A stretch of 21,062 nucleotides of DNA from Fen-1038 sp042408355 (GTDB taxonomy: Bacteria; Chloroflexota; Anaerolineae; Anaerolineales; Villigracilaceae): the NCBI GenBank assembly GCA_042408355.1, contig JBHORD010000108.1, forward strand, positions 1-21,062, in the 5' to 3' direction. This document shows, piece by piece, positions 13,656 to 19,757 of this stretch (position 1 is its first letter; each line of letters starts with the position of its first letter). Below the pieces are notes generated by a model. That model was given only the letters and a program-made list of their open reading frames with translations. It was not told the DNA's origin and searched no databases. The position numbers and the translations under genes are program-made.

Positions 13656-14149
13656 CGTTGTTCGCATTGATCTTCAGCATCGTTCTTGGCGTCGGTTCGC
13701 TGGCGTGGGGTTACGAGCAGGCCGGCTTGACGCAATTTGCGCGCTGGATTATTTTCTTCGGCGCGCTTTGGATTTTCACCGTATGGCATCGCTGGCGCTG
13801 GTTTGCATACATTGGTTTGATTTTTGATTTTCTTGCGGCGGCTTTGGGTTTATGGCTTTTGAATTTCACGCCCGGTTGGATGTTTGCCGGCGCAATCGGC
13901 GGACTCATGGCCTGGGATCTCACTTTCTTTCGATACCGTCTGCGCTTCGCGGCCTCGGACGAGGAGCGGCGGCTCGTCGAGACGCGTCACCTCGTCCGGA
14001 TTTCTTTGCTCGCCCTCCTCGGCTTTGGGTTGGCCAGCGCGGCGATGATCTTGAAACTGCAATTTAATTTCGAGTGGGCTTTGTTGTCAGCCATTGTTGC
14101 CGCTTTGGGAATCACACAAATCGTTTCCTGGCTCCGCAGACGAAGCTGA
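13652..14149 (+). CDS. Small polytopic membrane protein ending the MoxR operon
   Basis: A 165-residue protein with five likely membrane helices (about residues 3-21, 29-44, 51-72, 76-90 and, after a basic/acidic loop with RRLVETRHLVR, 118-160 as two). The ATG overlaps the DUF58 stop as ATGA, so translation is coupled. No family is recognised. Last in the five-gene unit, it probably belongs to the same membrane complex. Its last 63 bases overlap, on the opposite strand, the 3' end of the P-loop gene. Confidence 0.75.
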   Translation: MTLFALIFSIVLGVGSLAWGYEQAGLTQFARWIIFFGALWIFTVWHRWRWFAYIGLIFDFLAAALGLWLLNFTPGWMFAGAIGGLMAWDLTFFRYRLRFAASDEERRLVETRHLVRISLLALLGFGLASAAMILKLQFNFEWALLSAIVAALGITQIVSWLRRRS

Positions 14150-14710
14150 CTGCCGATTGCTGTTCATCAAAAACCGTCCTACCCATTCCTCGGTTTCCTT
14201 TGGCGATTTCAATTGAATAATTTTTAAATGGGCGTTTTCCGGTTGGGCAAACAACATGGGGTATTCACGCTTGCGCCGCCAATAGGTTTTGAACAGCCAG
14301 CGATAGAGTGAATCGTCGGACCAGAGTTTGAAATGAATCAACAAATTTTCGCGGTTTGTTCCCCACAATAACTCCCTTGTCCACCAGCGCGTAAATGTGC
14401 GGCGCGTCAATTGCCAGAAGATTGTCCACAACGAATAATCGAGCCAGATGATCGCCTGGGCGCGCGGCCAGATAATATCGCGCGCTGTATGGTAATTTCC
14501 GGCAGCGGCCCAGCATTCCGCGTGCGTGGCTTGATCAACTCTTGCGCGAAAAACATCAAGCGGCGCTTTGATCCAATTCGGTTCCCAGTGAAGCGCATCG
14601 AGTTCGATGAAATCCAGATTGAATTGATCTGCCAGCCGTTTTGCCAGCGTGGATTTGCCTGAACTGGTTGCGCCAACAACAACGATGCGTTTGAAGGGAA
14701 AGGATTGCAT
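14087..14710 (-). CDS. P-loop kinase-like protein (adenylate kinase / topology-modulation family)
   Basis: A 207-residue cytoplasmic P-loop protein: Walker A GATSSGKST (13-21), then DFIELDALHWEPNW (about 34-47), a basic Trp-rich middle (WQLTRRTFTRWWTRELLWG) and a KTYWRRKREYP segment near residue 150. The combination of N-terminal P-loop, LDALHWEPNW and the YWRRKREYP region is what I expect of FlaR/'topology modulation' and AAA_17-like small-molecule kinases; the substrate is unknown. I chose ATG 14710 over a longer frame to 14860 because a TATAAT ends 9 nt before it. The last ~20 residues (Ser/Asn-rich) are encoded in the region overlapping the convergent membrane-protein gene and may be a recent extension. 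Confidence 0.78.
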   Translation of the reverse strand: MQSFPFKRIVVVGATSSGKSTLAKRLADQFNLDFIELDALHWEPNWIKAPLDVFRARVDQATHAECWAAAGNYHTARDIIWPRAQAIIWLDYSLWTIFWQLTRRTFTRWWTRELLWGTNRENLLIHFKLWSDDSLYRWLFKTYWRRKREYPMLFAQPENAHLKIIQLKSPKETEEWVGRFLMNSNRQSASSAEPGNDLCDSQSGNNG

Positions 14711-14719
14711 GGGGTGGGG

Positions 14720-14725
14720 ATTATA
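14720..14725 (-). promoter_or_regulatory. -10 TATAAT, leaderless-type start
   Basis: A perfect TATAAT on the minus strand ends 9 nt before the ATG at 14710; the gap is C-rich with no Shine-Dalgarno. It abuts the AT-rich simple tract at 14726-14771, and no -35 is evident. Confidence 0.6.
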
Positions 14726-14771
14726 ATTCGTGACGCGTAAATCGTAATTCGTAAATCGAAGATTGTAAATT
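14726..14771. repeat. CGTAATTCGTAAATCG-type tract
   Basis: The divergent gap between the P-loop gene and the aminotransferase is filled with CGTAAATCG and GTAATTCG words; its complement matches the CGAATTACGA word at 9811-9850. Confidence 0.5.
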
Positions 14772-14784
14772 TGTTGAGGCCAAA

Positions 14785-16134
14785 ATGTTCGATCTCCCCG
14801 ATGATGAAATTCTTCCATTTTCAATGGAACACGTTTTTTGGACATGGTCCGCTCAGGCAAAAGTCAATCCGATTCCCGTCAAGCGCGCCAGGGGCGTTTA
14901 CTTCTGGGATGTGAACGATAAACGCTATCTCGATTTCAATTCGATGACGATGTGCGTCAACATCGGCCACGGCGATGAGCGCGTGATCGAAGCAATGGTC
15001 GAGCAGGCGCGCGCTTTGCCTTACACCGCGCCGAGCATGACCAACCGGGTCCGCGCCCTGGCGAGCAAAATGGTCGCGGAAGTTTCGCCCGGCGGAAAAC
15101 TGACGAAAGTCTTGTTCACGCTGGGCGGCGCGGATGCGAATGAGAACGCCATCAAATTAGCGCGCGGTTATACGGGACGATACAAAATTTTGGCTCGTTA
15201 TCGTTCGTATCACGGAGCGACGGCGGGCGCGATGGCGGCGACCGGCGATCCGCGCCGCGTGGCGTGGGAGCCGATGTTAATGCCGGGCGTTGTTCATTTT
15301 CTGGACCCCTATCGGTATCGCTCGACGTTCCATCGAACGAATCCGGATATTTCTGAGGAAGAGTTTACGCGCGATTATTTGAATCACCTCGAAGAAATTA
15401 TCCAGTACGAGGGGCCGGAGACGATTGCCGCCATTTTGATGGAATCGGTCACCGGTACGAATGGAATCATCGTTCCACCCGAGGGATATATGCAGGGCGT
15501 GCGCGCCATTTGCGACAAATATGGAATTGTGATGATCGCCGACGAGGTCATGAGCGGATTTGGCCGCACGGGCAAATGGTTTGCGGTGGATCATTGGAAT
15601 GTCGTTCCCGATATTATGACGATGGCGAAAGGGCTGACGTCTGCATATGCGCCGCTGGGTGCGGTGGCGATGAAGCCGGAGATTGCGGCGCGCTTCGATG
15701 AGACGCCCTATAAATCGGGATTAACGTACACGTCGCATCCCATTTCGCTGGCGGCGGCGATTGCGAATATCAACGTCATGAGGGAAGATAAAATCGTCGA
15801 GCACGCGGCCGCCATGGGTCCGCTCTTGAAGCGCATGCTGACCGATTTGGGCGAGTCGCATCCGTCTGTTGGCGATGTCCGCTCGATTGGGTTGTTCGGA
15901 ATCATCGAACTGGTCAAGGATCGAAAATCAAAGGAGCCGATGGCGCCATGGAACGGATCGAGCCCGGAGATGACTGCCTTCAAAAAATATTGTTTCGATC
16001 ACGGCCTGTTCCTGGATGTGCATTGGCACACCGCGCTGATTATCCCGCCGTTGATTATCACGGAAGAGCAATTGAAAGAAGGTTTCGATGTGCTGGACGA
16101 GGCCCTGAAGATTACGGATAAGGCGGTGAAATAG
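14785..16134 (+). CDS. Class III (omega-type) aminotransferase
   Basis: A 449-residue fold-type I PLP aminotransferase of class III. Visible elements are the GGADANENAIKLAR cofactor-phosphate region (114-127), SYHGATAGAM (141-150), the PLP-pyridine Asp253 in IADEVMSGFGRTG (251-263), and the Schiff-base Lys282 in MTMAKGLTSAYAPLG (279-293). Group members act on omega-amines such as taurine, beta-alanine, GABA or diamines with pyruvate or 2-oxoglutarate. The overall pattern reminds me of taurine-pyruvate or beta-alanine transaminases, but substrate is not assignable and no catabolic partner lies beside it. GAGG (14776-14779) sits 5 nt before the ATG. Cytoplasmic. It diverges from the P-loop gene. 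Confidence 0.88.
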   Translation: MFDLPDDEILPFSMEHVFWTWSAQAKVNPIPVKRARGVYFWDVNDKRYLDFNSMTMCVNIGHGDERVIEAMVEQARALPYTAPSMTNRVRALASKMVAEVSPGGKLTKVLFTLGGADANENAIKLARGYTGRYKILARYRSYHGATAGAMAATGDPRRVAWEPMLMPGVVHFLDPYRYRSTFHRTNPDISEEEFTRDYLNHLEEIIQYEGPETIAAILMESVTGTNGIIVPPEGYMQGVRAICDKYGIVMIADEVMSGFGRTGKWFAVDHWNVVPDIMTMAKGLTSAYAPLGAVAMKPEIAARFDETPYKSGLTYTSHPISLAAAIANINVMREDKIVEHAAAMGPLLKRMLTDLGESHPSVGDVRSIGLFGIIELVKDRKSKEPMAPWNGSSPEMTAFKKYCFDHGLFLDVHWHTALIIPPLIITEEQLKEGFDVLDEALKITDKAVK

Positions 16135-16169
16135 GGCGTCTGCAACTTTTTGCCGCTGGGCGCATCTAA

Positions 16170-16198
16170 TTGAATATGAGGCAGTAATAAGCTTTAGA
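16170..16198 (+). promoter_or_regulatory. Candidate promoter for the TrxR-like gene
   Basis: TTGAAT (16170-16175) and TTTAGA (16193-16198) lie 17 bases apart, about 26 nt upstream of the TTG start. A Shine-Dalgarno AAGGGA (16214-16219) follows, so this would give a leadered transcript. The match to consensus is only fair. Confidence 0.35.
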
Positions 16199-16224
16199 CT
16201 CATATCGTCTCATAAGGGATCATT

Positions 16225-17196
16225 TTGCAAATGGATAAGGCTTTCAATTTCAATATGAATTCAAACGGCAGTGCCAAGCATGTGAAGGTTTTGATATTAG
16301 GTTCGGGACCGGCGGGGCTTTCTGCGGCGTTGTACGCGGCGCGGGCGGAACTCGCGCCCGTTGTGTTGACCGGCACCCAATTGGGCGGGCAGGCCGCGCT
16401 GACGTATACCATCGAAAACTACCCGGGCTTTCCGGATGGGGTGGGCGGCGCGCAGTTGGGCGAATTGTTCCAAAAGCAGGCGGAGCATTTCGGCGCGAAG
16501 GTGGAATTCGATACGGCGCACGAAGTGGATTTGTCCCAGCGCCCGTTCAGGGTCAAGACGGATGGCGGCGAATACGCCGCAGATAGCCTTATCATTACGA
16601 CTGGCGCCGATCCGAATAAATTAAAAGTGCCCGGCGAAGAAGAATTGACCGGACGCGGCGTTTCTTATTGCGCCACCTGTGACGGCTGGTTCTTCAAGGA
16701 TAAAAAGGTTGTTATTGTCGGCGGAGGCGATAGCGCGCTGGAAGAAGGTCTGTTCATCACGCGTTACGCCTCATCCGTCACCATCATTCATCGCCGCGAC
16801 GAATTCCGCGCCGGTCCGCTGTTGCAAAAGCGCGTCAGCGAACATCCCAAAGTGAATGTGATTTGGAATACCGTTGTGACCGAAATTCTCGGCCGGGAGA
16901 AGGTCGAAGCGGTGCGTTTGAAGAACGTCAAGACCGGCGAAGAAACCATCTTTGAAACAGACGGCGTGTTCATTTTTATCGGCCATACGCCGAACACACA
17001 AATGTTCAAAGGTCAACTGGAGATGGATGAACTTGGCTATCTCAAAATCAACGACAAAATGGAGACCAGCGTGGAAGGCGTTTATGCCGCGGGGGAGGCG
17101 GCTGATTCGCACTTTCGTCAGGTGGTCACATCGGCGGGAATGGGTGCGGCCGCGGCCATTCAAGCGACTCACTTTCTCGAAGCGAAATCCGGTTAA
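16225..17196 (+). CDS. trxB: Thioredoxin-disulfide reductase-like flavoprotein
   Basis: About 323 residues (from TTG 16225) with the layout of low-molecular-weight thioredoxin reductase: FAD motif GSGPAG (27-32), redox-active CATC (Cys149/Cys152) in SYCATCDGWFF, NADPH motif GGGDSALEE followed by HRRDEFRA, and a C-terminal FAD segment GVYAAGEAAD...RQVVTSAGMG. It would transfer electrons from NADPH to thioredoxin or a similar thiol carrier in the cytoplasm. The usual Asp of AAGD is Glu here. TTG is favoured by AAGGGA 5 nt upstream; ATG 16231 (11 nt spacing) is the alternative. A strong terminator follows. No thioredoxin gene is adjacent. Confidence 0.88.
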   Translation: MQMDKAFNFNMNSNGSAKHVKVLILGSGPAGLSAALYAARAELAPVVLTGTQLGGQAALTYTIENYPGFPDGVGGAQLGELFQKQAEHFGAKVEFDTAHEVDLSQRPFRVKTDGGEYAADSLIITTGADPNKLKVPGEEELTGRGVSYCATCDGWFFKDKKVVIVGGGDSALEEGLFITRYASSVTIIHRRDEFRAGPLLQKRVSEHPKVNVIWNTVVTEILGREKVEAVRLKNVKTGEETIFETDGVFIFIGHTPNTQMFKGQLEMDELGYLKINDKMETSVEGVYAAGEAADSHFRQVVTSAGMGAAAAIQATHFLEAKSG

Positions 17197-17216
17197 TCAG
17201 CCGGCGAAGAAGCAGG

Positions 17217-17258
17217 AAGGACTTTCGAAGCCATCATGGCTATCGAAAGTCCTTTTTT
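17217..17258 (+). terminator. Rho-independent terminator after TrxR-like gene
   Basis: AAGGACTTTCGA (17217-17228) pairs with TCGAAAGTCCTT (17243-17254). An inner AGCC/GGCT stem (17229-17232 with 17238-17241) is separated by a one-base bulge, and a run of six T (17253-17258) follows. Confidence 0.9.
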
Positions 17259-17332
17259 CGCGGAAAAACCGGCTTTTCTTTATCTGTCCAAAAATGTGAC
17301 ATTTTGTACTTTTGGGTATTTGCACTTTCGGA

Positions 17333-17338
17333 TAAAAT
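17333..17338 (+). promoter_or_regulatory. -10-like TAAAAT upstream of malate dehydrogenase
   Basis: TAAAAT in an AT-rich stretch, 33 nt before the ATG at 17372, suggests a short leader carrying the GGAGG Shine-Dalgarno. TTG-type words upstream (17304-17309, 17320-17325) are not at proper spacing for a -35. The preceding terminator makes a promoter in this interval necessary. Confidence 0.4.
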
Positions 17339-17371
17339 TAATTCAATAAATCGCATCAATTTGGAGGCGCA

Positions 17372-18307
17372 ATGAACAAAATCTCGATCATCGGCGCAGG
17401 TATGACAGGCTCGACCACTGCCCATTGGCTGGCCGAACGCGAATTGGCGGATCTTGTGCTGGTGGATGTCGTCGAAGGAATGCCGCAGGGCAAAGGGTTG
17501 GATATGCTGGAAGCCATGCCCATCATTGGAAAAGATGTTGAAATTGTTGGCTCGAATGATTATGCTGCAACCAAAGACTCGGATATCATCATTATTACTG
17601 CAGGCCTGCCGCGCAAACCGGGCATGAGCCGCGACGACCTGCTGACAGCCAACGCGGAAATTGTCGGCAAAGCCGCGGGTGAAACGCTCAAGTATTCGCC
17701 CGACGCGATCTACATCGTGCTGACCAATCCGCTGGATACGATGGCGTATCTCACATTGAAAACAAATAAACTGCCGCGCGAACGCGTCGTTGGTCAAGCC
17801 GGCGTTCTCGACTCCGCCCGTATGCGCGCCTTTGTGGCCATGGAAACCGGCGTGAGCGTCGAAAATATCCAATGCTACGTTTTGGGCGGACACGGGGATG
17901 AAATGGTTCCGTTGACGCGTCTAAGTAATGTGGCAGGCATTTCCTTGAAAGATTACCTGCCCGCCGACAAGCTCGAAGCCATCGTGAACCGCACGCGCAA
18001 GGGCGGCGGCGAGATCGTGAATCTGCTCAAGACGGGTTCGGCGTTCTACGCGCCCGCTGCGGCCTGCGCTCAAATGGCAGAAGCGATTCTCAAAGATAAG
18101 CATTTGATCGTTCCATGCGCGGCTTATATGCAAGGCGAATACGGTTTAAACGATATGTTCTTTGGAGTTCCGGTCATGCTTGGACGCAAGGGTATGGAAA
18201 AAATAATCGAATACAAATTGGACGCCGATGAAAAGGCGTTGTTCGATAAATCGGCGGCGGCAGTCAAAGAGACGCACGAGGCGCTGAAGAAGCTGGTAAA
18301 AATCTAA
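17372..18307 (+). CDS. mdh: Malate dehydrogenase (LDH-like type)
   Basis: A 311-residue NAD-dependent malate dehydrogenase of the LDH-like group, which oxidises malate to oxaloacetate. Residues seen: Rossmann GAGMTG (8-13), Asp32 for NAD specificity, active-site loop LPRKPGMSRDD with Arg81 and Arg87 (Arg at the position where lactate dehydrogenases have Gln, so malate is favoured), TNPLDTM (118-124), Asp147/Arg150 in GVLDSAR, and catalytic His174 in GGHGDEMVPL. Length fits the family. GGAGG lies 5 nt before the ATG. Citrate synthase follows 71 bases downstream with no clear terminator, so the enzymes making and consuming oxaloacetate are probably co-expressed. Cytoplasmic. Confidence 0.95.
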   Translation: MNKISIIGAGMTGSTTAHWLAERELADLVLVDVVEGMPQGKGLDMLEAMPIIGKDVEIVGSNDYAATKDSDIIIITAGLPRKPGMSRDDLLTANAEIVGKAAGETLKYSPDAIYIVLTNPLDTMAYLTLKTNKLPRERVVGQAGVLDSARMRAFVAMETGVSVENIQCYVLGGHGDEMVPLTRLSNVAGISLKDYLPADKLEAIVNRTRKGGGEIVNLLKTGSAFYAPAAACAQMAEAILKDKHLIVPCAAYMQGEYGLNDMFFGVPVMLGRKGMEKIIEYKLDADEKALFDKSAAAVKETHEALKKLVKI

Positions 18308-18313
18308 TTTTTT

Positions 18314-18346
18314 CCTCCCCCGATCCCTCTCCCGATTTTGGGGAGG
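18314..18346 (+). other. G/C-run hairpin between mdh and citrate synthase
   Basis: CCTCCCC (18314-18320) pairs with GGGGAGG (18340-18346). A shorter alternative, CTCCC (18329-18333) with GGGAG (18341-18345), excludes it. No T-tract follows. It lies just before the citrate synthase Shine-Dalgarno (CGGAGGA, 18368-18374), so it could tune relative expression or belong to a dispersed repeat. Confidence 0.35.
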
Positions 18347-18378
18347 AGCAAGGGGTGAGGAACTTTTCGGAGGAAACC

Positions 18379-19695
18379 ATGATCTTGCATGAGAAAATCT
18401 CTGCTCAACTCCCAGCCTGGCGTGAACGCATGAAGGTGCTTTCCAAGGATCACGCCGATATTGTTGTGGACCACGTCACGGTTGGACAAATTGTCGGCGG
18501 AATGCGCGACATCAAATCCTTGTTGACCGATATTTCTTACGTGGACCCGGCGGAGGGCATCCGCTTTCGCGGCCTGTCTATCCCTGAAGTTTTGAATGCA
18601 TTACCCAAAGCGCGCGGCGGAAAAATGCCGCTGGTCGGCGGCTTGTATTATCTGCTGATGGTGGGCGAAGTTCCGACCAAAGAGCAGGCGATGGAGGTCG
18701 AGGCCGAATGGGCCAGGCGCGCGGCCGTCCCGGATTATGTCTATAAGATGATCAAGGCCATGCCGAAAGAGACGCATCCGATGACGCTGTTCTCGCAGGC
18801 GGTGCTGGCTTTGCAAAACGAATCTGTCTTCGCTCACAAATACCATGAGATGAAGAAGGATGTCTATTGGGAAGCCGCGCTCGAAGACAGTCTGAATCTC
18901 ACGGCTAAACTTCCGGTCATCGCCGCATTCATTTATCGCATGAAATATTTTGGCGAGAAGGGCAAGCCGAAATACAATCCGAAGCTGGATTACGGCGCCA
19001 ATTTCTCGAGGATGATGAAGGTCGCAGATAAGAAGGGCTACGCTGAACTCGCACGCCTGTATTTCATCCTGCACAGCGATCACGAATCCGGCAACGCCTC
19101 GGCTCATGCCACGCATCTTGCCGGCTCCACGCTCTCGGACATTTACTATGCTTTCTCCGCCGGTTTGAACGCGCTGGCCGGCCCTCTGCATGGACTGGCC
19201 AATCAGGAATGCCTCGGCTGGCTGATCGAAGTCAAGAACAAATTTGGCGGCGTGCCGACGCGTGATGAGCTTTATAAATTTGCGTGGGATACGCTGAACA
19301 GCGGCCATGTCATCCCCGGCTACGGACATGCAGTTTTGCGCGTGCCCGATCCGCGTTTCATGGCGCAGATGGAATTTGCGAAGAAGCGCTTCCCGGACGA
19401 TGAACTGGTCCGCCTCGCGGACCTGGTGTTCGATGTGGTTCCGCAGGTATTAAAGGAACAAGGCAAAGCCAAGAATCCCGCGCCGAACGTGGATGCCATC
19501 AGCGGTACGCTGCAGTATTACTACGGCGTGCGCGAATTCGATTTTTACACCGTGCTGTTCGGCGTTGGACGCGCCCTGGGCGTCACTGCCAATTATGTTT
19601 GGGCGCGCGCCCTCGGCTGGCCCATTGAGCGGCCGAAATCGGTAACGACCAGGATGCTGGAGGAAATTGTTCAGAAAGAATTACAGCCGGCGTAA
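18379..19695 (+). CDS. gltA: Citrate synthase, mitochondrial-like type
   Basis: A 438-residue citrate synthase condensing oxaloacetate and acetyl-CoA. It resembles the eukaryotic mitochondrial (Si) type more than the E. coli hexameric type: HSDHESGNASAHATHL (232-247), GPLHGLANQE (268-277), VIPGYGHAVLR (311-321), NVDAISG (370-376) and WARALGWPIERPKS near the C-terminus. The catalytic triad His271, His317, Asp372 has the same spacing (46 and 55 residues) as pig His274, His320, Asp375. The start is ATG 18379, set by CGGAGGA a few bases upstream; a GTG at 18355 would add eight unlikely residues. It follows mdh in the same direction and is closed by a hairpin terminator. Confidence 0.94.
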   Translation: MILHEKISAQLPAWRERMKVLSKDHADIVVDHVTVGQIVGGMRDIKSLLTDISYVDPAEGIRFRGLSIPEVLNALPKARGGKMPLVGGLYYLLMVGEVPTKEQAMEVEAEWARRAAVPDYVYKMIKAMPKETHPMTLFSQAVLALQNESVFAHKYHEMKKDVYWEAALEDSLNLTAKLPVIAAFIYRMKYFGEKGKPKYNPKLDYGANFSRMMKVADKKGYAELARLYFILHSDHESGNASAHATHLAGSTLSDIYYAFSAGLNALAGPLHGLANQECLGWLIEVKNKFGGVPTRDELYKFAWDTLNSGHVIPGYGHAVLRVPDPRFMAQMEFAKKRFPDDELVRLADLVFDVVPQVLKEQGKAKNPAPNVDAISGTLQYYYGVREFDFYTVLFGVGRALGVTANYVWARALGWPIERPKSVTTRMLEEIVQKELQPA

Positions 19696-19714
19696 ACAGT
19701 TTCGACATGCAGGC

Positions 19715-19744
19715 AAAGAGCCGATGCTTTTGCACCGGCTCTTT
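19715..19744. terminator. Bidirectional hairpin between convergent genes
   Basis: AAAGAGCCG (19715-19723) pairs exactly with CGGCTCTTT (19736-19744) around a 12-base loop that can itself pair TGC with GCA. The arms end in A3/T3 runs, so it can serve both citrate synthase (stop 19695) and the opposing gene (stop 19758). The T-tracts are short. Confidence 0.75.
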
Positions 19745-19757
19745 CGTTTCGCGGAAT

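Noticed and set aside
18601..19329. 242-codon minus-strand frame opposite citrate synthase
   Set aside because: Antisense to conserved catalytic regions of citrate synthase.
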